Source of the DNA: Acinetobacter soli
Lineage (GTDB): Bacteria > Pseudomonadota > Gammaproteobacteria > Pseudomonadales > Moraxellaceae
DNA length: 64,000 bases
Assembly (NCBI RefSeq): GCF_000760595.1
Contig: NZ_BBNM01000001.1
Location: 124,001 to 188,000 of the forward strand
Reading direction: 5' to 3'
Part shown: positions 7,608-17,300 of the stretch, piece by piece
Layout: each line of letters starts with the position of its first letter
How positions within the stretch are numbered: the first letter of the stretch is position 1
Notes under the pieces: generated by a model
Seen by the model: the letters and a program-made list of their open reading frames with translations, nothing else
The model's database searches: none
Told to the model about the DNA's origin: nothing
Program-made: the position numbers and the translations under genes

Positions 7608-10247
7608 TTAAGTTAACTGAGCCGCAGCAATTTTCTTGGTATCTACTTGATCAGCAGCATTGGTATATTCGCCCATTTGGTCGAAATTCAAATACTTGTA
7701 GATATCGGCAGACATACTGTCGATTTGTGCTGCATATTGTTGGTACTCTTCTGGCGTTGGTAATTTACCAAGTACAGCAGCAACAGATGCAAGCTCGGCA
7801 GATGCCAAGTATACGTTAGAGCCTTGACCCAAACGGTTCGGGAAGTTACGTGTAGAAGTCGATACAACTGTAGTATTTGGTGCAACACGTGCTTGGTTAC
7901 CCATACATAGTGAGCAACCTGGCATTTCAGTACGCGCACCAGCACGACCATAAGTATTGTAAAAACCTTCTTCCATTAACTGATGTTCGTCCATACGTGT
8001 TGGTGGTGCCAACCATAAACGAGTTGTTAATGAACCACTTGGTACTTTCTCAAGCAACTGACCCGCTGCACGGAAGTGACCAATGTTGGTCATACAAGAA
8101 CCGATGAACACTTCATCAATTTTGTCGCCTTGAACGTCAGAAAGAAGTTTCGCATCGTCTGGGTCGTTCGGGCAGCAAAGAATCGGCTCTTTGATGTCTG
8201 CAAGATCAATTTCATACACTTTGGTGTATTCAGCATCCGCATCCGCTTTAAGAAGTGATGGATTAGCCAACCATTTTTCCATGTTTTCAACACGGCGCGC
8301 CATTGTACGTGCATCGCCATAGCCTTGTGAAATCATCCATTTCAACATGGTAATGTTTGAACGCAAGTACTCAGCTACTTTCTCTTCAGAAAGAGTGATT
8401 GCACAACCCGCTGCCGAACGTTCAGCAGACGCATCAGACAATTCAAATGCTTGCTCAACGGTCAAGTCTGTTTCCATTTCCGACAAGTCGATTTCTAAGA
8501 TACGACCAGAGAAAATGTTTTTCTTACCTTTCTTCTCGACAGTCAAATCGCCTTCTTTAATTGCGTAGTAAGGAATTGCATGTACAAGGTCACGTAGCGT
8601 GATACCAGGCTGCATTTTACCTTTAAACTTCACAAGTACAGATTCAGGCATATCAAGTGGCATAACCCCAGTCGCTGCCGCGAACGCAACAAGGCCAGAA
8701 CCCGCTGGGAACGAAATACCAATTGGGAAACGTGTATGTGAGTCACCACCAGTACCGACTGTATCTGGAAGCAACATACGGTTCAACCAAGAGTGGATAA
8801 TACCGTCACCTGGACGAAGCGACACACCACCACGGTTCATGATGAAGTCTGGCAATGTGTGTTGCATTTGTACGTCGACTGGCTTTGGATAAGCAGCAGT
8901 GTGACAGAACGATTGCATAACCAAGTCAGCAGAGAAGCCCAAGCAAGCCAAATCTTTTAACTCGTCACGTGTCATTGGACCAGTGGTATCTTGAGAACCA
9001 ACAGTCGTCATCTTAGGTTCACAGTAAGTACCCGGAATAACGCCTTGACCTTCTGGAAGACCACAAGCGCGACCCACCATTTTCTGAGCCAAAGTAAAAC
9101 CTTTGCCTGTTGCAGCAGGTTGTACTGGCGTACGGAATAATGTAGATGGCTCAAGACCTAAAGCTTCACGCGCTTTCGCAGTTAAACCACGACCTACGAT
9201 CAAGTTAATACGACCACCCGCACGTACTTCGTCTAGAAGTACTGGCGTTTTAAGTTCAGATTCAGCAATTTGCTCGCCGTTTTTGAACGCAGTGACTTTC
9301 GCCGCTGCATGATCAATCTTAAGAACGATTTCGTCGCCCATGTTCATGTTGGCAACATCAATCTCTACAGGTAACGCACCAGCATCTTCCATGGTGTTGA
9401 AGAAAATCGGCGCGATTTTAGAACCTAAGCAGTAACCACCGTCTTTCTTGTTTGGAATGTGCGCGATTTCGTCACCGAAGAACCAAAGCACAGAGTTTGT
9501 TGCAGATTTACGAGATGAACCTGTACCCACAACATCACCAACATAAGCAACTTGATTGCCTTTCGCAATAAGTTCTTTAATTTGGCTTAGTGGACCAATT
9601 TCACCTTGTTTTTCAGGGTTGATGCCATCACGCTCGTTTTTCAACATTGCATTTGCGTGTAATGGGATATCCGGACGGCTCCAAGCATCTTGCGCTGGAG
9701 ACAAGTCGTCAGTGTTGGTTTCACCCGTCACTTTAAATACGGTTAATTTGATTTCTTCTGGTACGTCTTTGCGGCTGGTAAACCACTCAGCATCTGCCCA
9801 AGATTGCAAAACTGCTTTCGCGTTAGTGTTACCCGCTTTTGCTTTGTCTGCCACATCATGGAATGCATCAAATACAAGAAGTGTTTTTTTCAGTGCATCT
9901 GCTGCTAAAGCACCGAGTTGGGCATCATCCAGTAGCTCAACCAATGGTGCAACGTTGTAACCACCAAGCATGGTGCCAAGTAAATACACTGCACGTTCTT
10001 TCGAAACGAGTGGAGAGGTCGCTTCACCTTTTGCCAAGGCTGCCAAGAAAGCAGCTTTAACATATGCCGCTTGGTCGACACCTGCTGGAACGCGATTTTC
10101 AAGCAAGTCGACGAGGAACGCTTCTTCACCTGCTGGCGGGTTTTTAAGTAATTCGACTAAGTCAGCAGTTTGAGCATCATCAAGTGGCTTCGGTGGTACA
10201 CCGAGTGCGGCACGCTCTTCAACGTGTTGGCGGTAAGCTTCTAGCAC
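7608..10247 (-). CDS. acnB: Aconitate hydratase B (bifunctional 2-methylisocitrate dehydratase)
   Basis: TCA-cycle enzyme interconverting citrate and isocitrate through a 4Fe-4S cluster; AcnB also acts on 2-methylcitrate derivatives. At 879 residues it is close to E. coli AcnB (865). The order is the AcnB one: N-terminal HEAT-like domain (MLEAYRQHVEERAALG), swivel domain, then catalytic domains. The cluster cysteines are visible in the SCMTNIGHF and CSLCMGNQ segments near the C-terminus. The start is GTG at 10247 with AGGA eight bases upstream. It is monocistronic, with a strong terminator 29 bp downstream and a 579-bp upstream region. Confidence 0.98.
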   Translation of the reverse strand: MLEAYRQHVEERAALGVPPKPLDDAQTADLVELLKNPPAGEEAFLVDLLENRVPAGVDQAAYVKAAFLAALAKGEATSPLVSKERAVYLLGTMLGGYNVAPLVELLDDAQLGALAADALKKTLLVFDAFHDVADKAKAGNTNAKAVLQSWADAEWFTSRKDVPEEIKLTVFKVTGETNTDDLSPAQDAWSRPDIPLHANAMLKNERDGINPEKQGEIGPLSQIKELIAKGNQVAYVGDVVGTGSSRKSATNSVLWFFGDEIAHIPNKKDGGYCLGSKIAPIFFNTMEDAGALPVEIDVANMNMGDEIVLKIDHAAAKVTAFKNGEQIAESELKTPVLLDEVRAGGRINLIVGRGLTAKAREALGLEPSTLFRTPVQPAATGKGFTLAQKMVGRACGLPEGQGVIPGTYCEPKMTTVGSQDTTGPMTRDELKDLACLGFSADLVMQSFCHTAAYPKPVDVQMQHTLPDFIMNRGGVSLRPGDGIIHSWLNRMLLPDTVGTGGDSHTRFPIGISFPAGSGLVAFAAATGVMPLDMPESVLVKFKGKMQPGITLRDLVHAIPYYAIKEGDLTVEKKGKKNIFSGRILEIDLSEMETDLTVEQAFELSDASAERSAAGCAITLSEEKVAEYLRSNITMLKWMISQGYGDARTMARRVENMEKWLANPSLLKADADAEYTKVYEIDLADIKEPILCCPNDPDDAKLLSDVQGDKIDEVFIGSCMTNIGHFRAAGQLLEKVPSGSLTTRLWLAPPTRMDEHQLMEEGFYNTYGRAGARTEMPGCSLCMGNQARVAPNTTVVSTSTRNFPNRLGQGSNVYLASAELASVAAVLGKLPTPEEYQQYAAQIDSMSADIYKYLNFDQMGEYTNAADQVDTKKIAAAQLT

Positions 10248-10757
10248 AGTGTTATTCCTCTTTTTAAAAATTTACTTGTGAATTCCTGCTTATTAAAGCT
10301 TCACAAGTAATATGGACAGCAAAATTTTACTAAAAATCAAGTGAAAAGTTAATGCAAGGACCGTATTTCTCCGTGATTCTCGTTATTTTATAGCGAAATA
10401 GTAGTACACCCTAAACAGCGCTTAAAACCATTCAAAATACTTTTTGTTCTTGCAATTGCTTCCTGATTTTTTGCTCCCTTTTGCATTCATCAAAATGCAG
10501 ATGCATCATGCATGATTTAATCATGAAATGCGATATCCACCTTGCAGATCCTTTAAAAGAAATCATCTATTTATCTACACGAGTGTGCCAATAAAAAGAG
10601 TGAATTTTTAGCAAACACAATGTCAAATATGAGGAAAGCCGTGTTAGACATGATGCAATAATCAAAATTGTTTTAAACTGTAGAATTGTCAGGCCCAGTG
10701 ATCTGAATTAATCAGAATTCCAATCGATCATGTGGTTGCTTTATTTTATTCAAAGAC
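10248..10757. other. Upstream region of acnB, non-coding
   Basis: I see no supported gene. It contains the perfect 15-bp palindrome CATGATT-T-AATCATG (10511-10525), preceded by overlapping TGCATCATGCA, which may be regulator or structural elements for acnB transcription. No recognisable RNA family was found. Confidence 0.45.
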
Positions 10758-10779
10758 GATTCGCCAACATGGGCGAATC
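10758..10779 (-). terminator. Hairpin downstream of the lipoprotein gene
   Basis: GATTCGCC (10758-10765)/GGCGAATC (10772-10779), 6-nt loop, 48 bp after the lipoprotein stop. The following T-run is poor, so its efficiency is uncertain. Confidence 0.45.
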
Positions 10780-10826
10780 AATCATATGGCATTATTTTAT
10801 AAAGTAATTAAGCTTATCTCTTAAAA

Positions 10827-11186
10827 TTAGAACTGCTTGTAATTTGGCACTTTATCGTGTGGAGTTACCAAACATTTTTGCGTCACTTCAGTTCGGATCT
10901 GCTCACGGATTGCATCTGGCTTATCCGTCACTTGCTGTTGTGGCAGTGCATACACCTGTTCAACAATACTTAAAATAAAAGTTTTGGTGAACGGCTCTTC
11001 AATTTTATTGGCATGTTCAACGGCTTGTGTTTTCTGAATGCCATTTTGACGATCGAGCAAAATTGAACGCGCCGCATTGCCCATGCTGGTACAGTAGCCA
11101 TGCCACTGTTCTTCAGGGGTAAGTGGTTTTTTTTCGCCACAGCCAACCAGTGCAACCAAGACAGTCAACGGTAGAAATTTTTTCAT
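10827..11186 (-). CDS. Small lipoprotein of unknown function
   Basis: A 119-residue exported protein. The signal peptide MKKFLPLTVLVALVGC ends in a lipobox (LVGC, Cys16), followed by GEKKPLTPEEQWHGYC. The residue after the Cys is Gly rather than Asp, favouring outer-membrane sorting by the usual rule. The mature part is helical and charged, with two further Cys (WHGYC and QKCLV) that could form a disulfide. The start is at 11186 because AAGGAG precedes it by seven bases; the frame begins earlier at 11204. It lies between acnB and the copper genes with no obvious link to either. Function unknown. Confidence 0.85.
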   Translation of the reverse strand: MKKFLPLTVLVALVGCGEKKPLTPEEQWHGYCTSMGNAARSILLDRQNGIQKTQAVEHANKIEEPFTKTFILSIVEQVYALPQQQVTDKPDAIREQIRTEVTQKCLVTPHDKVPNYKQF

Positions 11187-11278
11187 GAACGCTCTCCTTT
11201 GCAAATCATGATACTGAAATTTAGTTATTTTCCCAACTAGAACTTGGTTATGTTTTTCATAGCGATACGATCAATTTT

Positions 11279-11665
11279 CTAGCGCATTTTTTTAATGAGC
11301 GTTAAAAGCTCATCCATGACCTCGTCTGTATTGTCATCTAACACCGCACGGCGCACACAGCCTTTAACGTGATCGTCAAGTAATTGCCTAGACACTGCGT
11401 CAAGCGCAGATCGAATGGCAGAAATTTGAGTGATGATATCGACACAATAACGATCATTTTCAATCATTTGGCTGACGCCATTGACTTGCCCCTGTACGCG
11501 ACTCAATCGATTCAGCAATGCTTTTTTATGCGGTTGAATCACCTGCTTCGGACTTTGGCCAGTTTGAGTTTCAGATGTCTCACATTGCATACAAGCTGAA
11601 AGCTGAGTACTTGAATCAGCCTCTGATGTGTTGTGCTTCGAGGTGCCGGATTGAGGTTTTGACAT
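11279..11665 (-). CDS. csoR: CsoR-family copper-sensing repressor
   Basis: A DUF156/CsoR-type all-helical repressor. Helix 1 carries HKKALLNRLSRVQGQ, and the Cu(I) ligands are present as Cys in YCVDI, His in DDHVKGC and Cys in the same motif, i.e. the C-H-C set of copper CsoR rather than the nickel RcnR set. AAGGA eight bases before ATG supports the start. It is divergent from copA, and a TACCCC/GGGGTA operator lies between them. Unusual: a ~45-residue N-terminal extension rich in Ser/Thr/Gln with a CxxC pair (C25, C28) not found in typical 90-110-residue CsoR proteins. Confidence 0.92.
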   Translation of the reverse strand: MSKPQSGTSKHNTSEADSSTQLSACMQCETSETQTGQSPKQVIQPHKKALLNRLSRVQGQVNGVSQMIENDRYCVDIITQISAIRSALDAVSRQLLDDHVKGCVRRAVLDDNTDEVMDELLTLIKKMR

Positions 11666-11676
11666 ATTGAGAGTCC

Positions 11677-11705
11677 TTCACAAATATACCCCATTGGGGT
11701 ATTAT
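11677..11705 (+). promoter_or_regulatory. copA promoter with CsoR operator in the spacer
   Basis: -35 TTCACA (11677-11682), 17-nt spacer, -10 TATTAT (11700-11705). The dyad ATACCCC-ATT-GGGGTAT (11686-11702) fills the spacer and matches the CsoR operator type. Repressor binding here would block RNA polymerase at copA; Cu(I) binding to CsoR would release it. Confidence 0.8.
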
Positions 11706-11730
11706 TGATTTTATTTTACAGGAAATTAAA

Positions 11731-14124
11731 ATGTCAGTACATACACATCAAGTGCGTCACTTTAATCTTCCTGTTCACGGCATGTCGTGCACAGCTTGTG
11801 CCATGCGGATTGAAAAAGTCCTGAATCGCTTACCAGATGTTCACGCCGAGGTCAGCTTCGCCAATGAGCGTGCACAAGTACGTTTGCAAGGCAGCGCCAG
11901 TTCGATAGAAGACGTGATTCAGGGGATTCAAAAGGCAGGTTTTGCCCTTCATGAAAACACGCTTGAATTAAACATTGAGGGCATGAGTTGTACGGCTTGC
12001 AGCCAACGTATCGAGAAAGTTCTCAAACGCCAGCCAATACTGGATGCTCAGGTTAATTTTGCCACCGAAACGGCATCTGTGCGTTATGTAGAGGGCTTGA
12101 TTACGCCACAAGAGATTATCTCGACCATTGAGAAAGCTGGATTTTCAGCTCAGCAAAAAAAGACAGGTATTGATACCGAAAGTGCCAATCGATCTGCCCA
12201 GTTTAAACAACAAAAATGGCTATTTTTAACTGCTGCATTATTTACTCTTCCGTTATTCATTGAAATGCTGGCGATGATGCTGGGCTACCATGAAATTATT
12301 CCGCGAGGTATACAGTGGCTACTGGCTACTCCCGTACAGTTTTGGTGTGGTCGTTTTTTTTATAAGCATGCCTTGAATGCAGTACGAGGCGGTTCTGCCA
12401 ATATGGATGTATTGGTGGTTTTAGGTACCAGTGCCGCGTATTTGTTTAGTAGTGTTGTTTTGTTTTTCAACTTATCAGAGCATGTCTATTTCGAAGCCAG
12501 TGCCAGTATTATTACCCTTGTGTTATTAGGTAAATTACTTGAAGCACGTGCCAAAGCCAAAACTGGAGCAGCCATTGAGCAGCTGTTAAATTTACAGCCA
12601 AAACAGGCACATCAAGAGATCAATGGTCAAATTATTGATGTGGATGTCGATCAGCTTGCGCTTAATGATATTTTTATTGTTCGTGCTGGAGAAAGCATTC
12701 CGGTAGATGGAATAATTATTGAGGGCAATTCTGAAGTAAATGAAGCAATGCTCACGGGTGAAAGCATGCCGGTTTCCAAGCAGCCCGATGATTCACTTTT
12801 TGCAGGAACAGTAAACCACCATGGCGTACTGAAAGTTCGTGCCACTGGTATTGGTCAACACACCATGATTGCCCGAATTGTGCACATGGTGGAGCAGGCT
12901 CAAGGTTCAAAAGCAGAAATCCAGCGCCTTGCCGATCAAATTTCTTCAATTTTTGTTCCTGCTGTTCTTACTATCAGTGTACTCACCTTTGGCTTTACAT
13001 GGTGGTTTACAGATACATTTACAACCAGTCTGATCAGTGCAGTTGCTGTTTTGGTGATTGCCTGCCCTTGCGCACTCGGACTCGCAACACCCACAGCGAT
13101 TATGATGGGCACAGGCCGCGGGGCGCAATCAGGTATCTTGTTTCGTAATGCACAGGCACTTGAGCATGCTCAGCGCATCACCACGCTCGTGCTCGATAAA
13201 ACAGGTACACTCACGCAAGGTACGCCAGTGGTGGCCAGCACCACCATACAAGCGTCTATTACAACCAAAGTGTTTTGGTCAGTTATCAGCGCGCTTGAAA
13301 GTCATTCCGAACATCCTATTGCTCGCGCATTGGTTGATCATGCCCAGCAGCTGAATATCGAATCAAATCCTGTGCAAAATATTGAAATTTTACCGGGTCA
13401 CGGTATTCAAGCTGAACTTGATTCACAGCGTGTTCTACTCGGATCGCCTCGCTTATTAGCTCACCATGATGTTCAGCTTGATCAAGCATTGATCGAAAAA
13501 TTTGAAGCGCAAGGGCAAACTGTAATTGGTCTTGCCATAAACGGCCAGATTCAGGGGTATGTCGGATTACACGATTCAATTCGTCCAGATGCAAGATCAA
13601 CAATTGCCGCACTGAAGGCCCGTGGTATTGACGTCATTATGCTGACTGGTGATACCGCACGTGTTGCACAAGTGGTTGCTGAACAACTTGAGATTCAACA
13701 TTATATCGCAGGCGTTTTACCTCAAGATAAACTCAGTGAAATCGAGCGTTTGAAGCAACCAGGTAAATGGATTGCAATGGTTGGTGACGGAATTAATGAC
13801 GCACCAGCACTTGCTACAGCAGATGTTGCTTTTGCAATTGGTGCAGGTTCTGAGATTGCAATTGAAGCGGCCGATGTGGTGCTGATGCGCAATCAACTCA
13901 GCGGCTTGATTCACGCAATTGACTTGTCTCAAGCCACCTTATCTAAGGTTAAACAGAATCTTTTCTTTGCCTTTATTTACAACTCGCTTGGTATTCCTCT
14001 GGCAGCACTGGGTTTACTAAATCCAGTGCTGGCAGGCGCTGCGATGGCACTCAGTTCGGTTTCGGTATTATCGAACTCTCTGCTTTTGCGTCGCTGGAAA
14101 CCACGCCCTTTTCCTTCGGAGTGA
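11731..14124 (+). CDS. copA: Cu(I)-exporting P1B-type ATPase
   Basis: An inner-membrane pump that moves Cu(I) from cytoplasm to periplasm, 797 residues. There are two N-terminal heavy-metal-associated domains with GMSCTAC motifs (C20/C23 and C87/C90), then eight predicted membrane segments. The CPC motif at residues 445-447, the phosphorylation site DKTGT around D489, the SEHPIA histidine and GDGINDAP are all intact. An AGGAA Shine-Dalgarno sequence is six bases before ATG. It is expressed from the promoter overlapping the CsoR operator and is followed seven bases later by a copper chaperone gene. CPC and the C-terminal membrane residues indicate copper/silver rather than zinc. Confidence 0.97.
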   Translation: MSVHTHQVRHFNLPVHGMSCTACAMRIEKVLNRLPDVHAEVSFANERAQVRLQGSASSIEDVIQGIQKAGFALHENTLELNIEGMSCTACSQRIEKVLKRQPILDAQVNFATETASVRYVEGLITPQEIISTIEKAGFSAQQKKTGIDTESANRSAQFKQQKWLFLTAALFTLPLFIEMLAMMLGYHEIIPRGIQWLLATPVQFWCGRFFYKHALNAVRGGSANMDVLVVLGTSAAYLFSSVVLFFNLSEHVYFEASASIITLVLLGKLLEARAKAKTGAAIEQLLNLQPKQAHQEINGQIIDVDVDQLALNDIFIVRAGESIPVDGIIIEGNSEVNEAMLTGESMPVSKQPDDSLFAGTVNHHGVLKVRATGIGQHTMIARIVHMVEQAQGSKAEIQRLADQISSIFVPAVLTISVLTFGFTWWFTDTFTTSLISAVAVLVIACPCALGLATPTAIMMGTGRGAQSGILFRNAQALEHAQRITTLVLDKTGTLTQGTPVVASTTIQASITTKVFWSVISALESHSEHPIARALVDHAQQLNIESNPVQNIEILPGHGIQAELDSQRVLLGSPRLLAHHDVQLDQALIEKFEAQGQTVIGLAINGQIQGYVGLHDSIRPDARSTIAALKARGIDVIMLTGDTARVAQVVAEQLEIQHYIAGVLPQDKLSEIERLKQPGKWIAMVGDGINDAPALATADVAFAIGAGSEIAIEAADVVLMRNQLSGLIHAIDLSQATLSKVKQNLFFAFIYNSLGIPLAALGLLNPVLAGAAMALSSVSVLSNSLLLRRWKPRPFPSE

Positions 14125-14131
14125 AGTGATC

Positions 14132-14344
14132 ATGTCGCATTATATTTTTCATGTTGAAGGAATGTCCTGTGGTGGATGTTCAAGTAAGATCAAGTCTGCT
14201 CTCTCTGCACTTGAGCACGTTCAAAATGTTGAGGTCGATCTCGCTTTGGCCGAAGTTAAGGTGTATAACGATGCCGCACAGGAACTCAATCGAGATACCC
14301 TTGTAAGTACAATTGAAGACTTGGGTTTTGATGTGGTGAGCTAA
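14132..14344 (+). CDS. copZ: CopZ-like copper chaperone (HMA domain)
   Basis: A 70-residue single heavy-metal-associated domain. The metal site is GMSCGGCSSKI (CxxC), followed by the typical GFDVVS ending. ATG at 14132 is preferred to ATT/ATG upstream because it begins the first beta strand (SHYIFHVEGM). It is transcribed with copA (7-bp gap) and likely delivers Cu(I) to the CopA N-terminal domains or the transport site. A strong terminator follows. Confidence 0.9.
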   Translation: MSHYIFHVEGMSCGGCSSKIKSALSALEHVQNVEVDLALAEVKVYNDAAQELNRDTLVSTIEDLGFDVVS

Positions 14345-14356
14345 ATGCATCTCAAT

Positions 14357-14389
14357 AAAAAAGGGCAATCCATTGGATTGCCCTTTTTT
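14357..14389. terminator. Bidirectional terminator between copZ and tamB
   Basis: Long stem AAAAAAGGGCAATCC (14357-14371)/GGATTGCCCTTTTTT (14375-14389), loop ATT. T-runs are present on both strands and it separates convergent genes. Confidence 0.9.
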
Positions 14390-14398
14390 ATTCTGGCT

Positions 14399-17300
14399 TT
14401 AGAAGCGCCAGTTGTAGAAAATATCGAGCGATCGTTCCAGTGCCTGACTCGCTTCAAGGTATAAGCGCTTATTCACCTGATAACGCAAGGTCAGTTTATT
14501 GACTGGCGTAAATACGCCTACACCATATCGAATAAATAAATCTGGTGTGATGTAGCCCGTCAGGCTGACTTGGGTATCATCGCCTGTGCCTTGTGCGTCT
14601 AGAGCCAAACCGCTCAAACCGAAGGTCCGACCAATCTGATTCGTCAGTGCACGCGTTCCACCCAAGCCCATACTGATCCCTGCTGCTGCAATGGTATTGT
14701 TCACATCCGATTTAAAGCCGGCCGTATTGCTTAAACTACTACTTCCTTCATTGATTCGGCCTGTCACCAAGGCATTGAGTGCCTCTTGTTCAGACAACCC
14801 TGCATCGTTGTAAATCTGAATATTCGGTACCGAAGCTGTTCCCGTGACACGTACACCGACCGTACTGCCCTGCACGCTCTTATTGGCATCGACATCAAGG
14901 GTTGGGTTTGAAACCGGTCCATTAAAACGGGCAATTGCACGATTTAAATCTAGACTCTGCCCATAGGCTTCAATTTTAACTTTCTGACTCACCCCAATTG
15001 CCCCTGAGGCATTCATTGCAGTATCTAAACCACGCTGGGTAAGGTTTAAACGACCAACCAATGGTATACGGCTATTAAAACCTTGGAAAATGACTTGATT
15101 GCCAATCGAAACGCCAATATCCGCACGAATTTGCCATGGTTTTGCCGCACGCAAAATCGCCAGCTGATCTTGGCCTTCACGCACCACGCGAACATCCGAA
15201 GAAACACCAACCACAGGTTCAGTCGCTTCAGGCATCGAAATTAGTGCACGTGGTACATCGACTTTTCCTTGCACCGTTAAGCGCTTACTTACAGGATACG
15301 CTTCCATCGAGATGTCCGGTGTCACCAGTGCCGTAATTAATGGCGCCTGACGAACCAGTAAATTTTCACCTTTAAGATTTAACTTGATACGCGGATCATC
15401 TTTCCAGTCGATATCTCCGGTAAGGGTGCCCGCACCACGACCACTGTTAAACGCACCGTTAATACTTGCAGAATCTTGGCGAATAGATGAATACAACTGA
15501 ATGTTAGTGAGATTGACAGGTAGCGAAATCATGCTGATTGCACCGTCTTTTAGTCGCATTTCTCCAGTTATTTGTGGCTGTGTCAGTGTTCCATTAACTT
15601 TACCCGCCAACGACAAGGTGCCTGCCATTGAGCGCACATCACTAATAAATGGTTTGAGTACTTTGAGTTGCACATTGTTAAATGCGACCTCACCCGACAT
15701 CGGCATTGGTGTCTGATACGGATTAATGACAACTTTGGCATAGCCTGTACCGATTGCATCTGTTTGTACATCTAAACGCATCAGCAAACCTTGCGGAACA
15801 CTTTTGGCAATCACACTTAACTGGTTATAGCTCAACGTCGATGCTGGATCTTGCGGATCAGACGCTGCTAAACCAATTTCACCATTACGCGTAACCAGCT
15901 GTGCATCGACTTGAGGCTTGCCGCCGTTGGCCCAATTGGCCTTGGCGTAACCATTGAGCTTACCAGTAATGGCCAGCCCCTCTGGCATAAATGCGGCAAA
16001 GTCATTTAAGTCTAAGTTACGAGTTGCAAAGGATACATTACCACGCTGCTGACTCACCCGTAGCGGCTGATCAAAGCATAGCTGGCTTTGCTGGCTGGCC
16101 CAGCAATGCTGCCCCACAAATAACTCTTGGCGAGCGCGATTAAAGATTACAGCCGCATTTTGCTGCTGCTTTAATACCGCACGACGAGAATCAAATACAC
16201 CTTGCTGAATCTGGCCAAACCAGTCATTTGAGGCATTAAAGCCACCCGCCAGTTGTACATAAAACTTAGAATAGTAATTCCAGCCTTGAAGTTGAACCAG
16301 ATGTGCCTTACGCGTACCAGACAAGGTAATGCCGGCATACTGGATTTGACGCGTGCCACTTTGCAAATCATTTAATGTGGCTTTGAGTGATGTTGGAACG
16401 CTCTCAGATGTCGGTAATTCACCTTGAATCAGAATTTTTTTGATGCTGATGGTGTTCAGACCAAAATTATCTACAGCCAGATTCGCCGTCGCTTTAAGCC
16501 GTGGCTGCGCCTGTAGATTTAAATAACCGTAAGCACGACCACGCAGCGGTGCATAAATCTCATTGAGTGCAGGTGCATTTACTTTTAAACGTAAATTTTG
16601 TGCATTTCCTGAGGCTTGAACTTGGTTCTTCCCATAGGCTAAAAAGAGATTATTGGCTTCAAACTGCTGCGGTAATAAGCCTTTCTGATTTGCATTGATC
16701 ACCAACGCAAGATTCCCCATTCCACGAACCAGTTTATTATTGATATAGCCCGCGAGATTAAGTTTTTCCAGATTGATACGTTTGCTTTGCTCAGACCACA
16801 GCCCTTGCGTCTTTAGATTACCCGATACTTCACCACGAACGCTCGAAACAAAATAATGTGGCTTGAATCGCACCAGAGAAGCATTGATATCCCAAGCAAT
16901 TGCATTTTTTAGATTCACCAGCCCGCTGGCAAAAATTTTACCTGCGACACCATCGTGCTGAAGCTGTGCGATTTTGATCAATTCAGGCGTACCTGAAATA
17001 TTAAATTTGAGTAACCCTTTGCCTTGATTCAGCGCATTTAAGCCGCCGTCATATTGAACAGCGAAGCCTTTAAAACCACCACCCGATTTTTCATCGTGAA
17101 AAACCATGGCAGCCGTACTGGCACCCGTCAGTTCAATCACATCATTTGGCCCAGAATTTGCCAAGTGTCCTTTTAAATCAATCGCATCAAGCTGAATAAT
17201 CTGCTGGTTGGGTTTGGCATAGCCATTGGCTTTGACTTGTCCATTCAAACGATCGACAGGCGCAGCAGTCGAGATCGATTGCGGATTGAAGTCTTTTGCC

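Noticed and set aside
9556..9960. 134-aa frame on the + strand inside acnB
   Set aside because: Antisense shadow of a highly conserved gene.
11137..11204. Longer start for the lipoprotein at 11204
   Set aside because: Would place MQRRAF before the signal peptide and put AAGGAG inside the gene; the start at 11186 has correct spacing.
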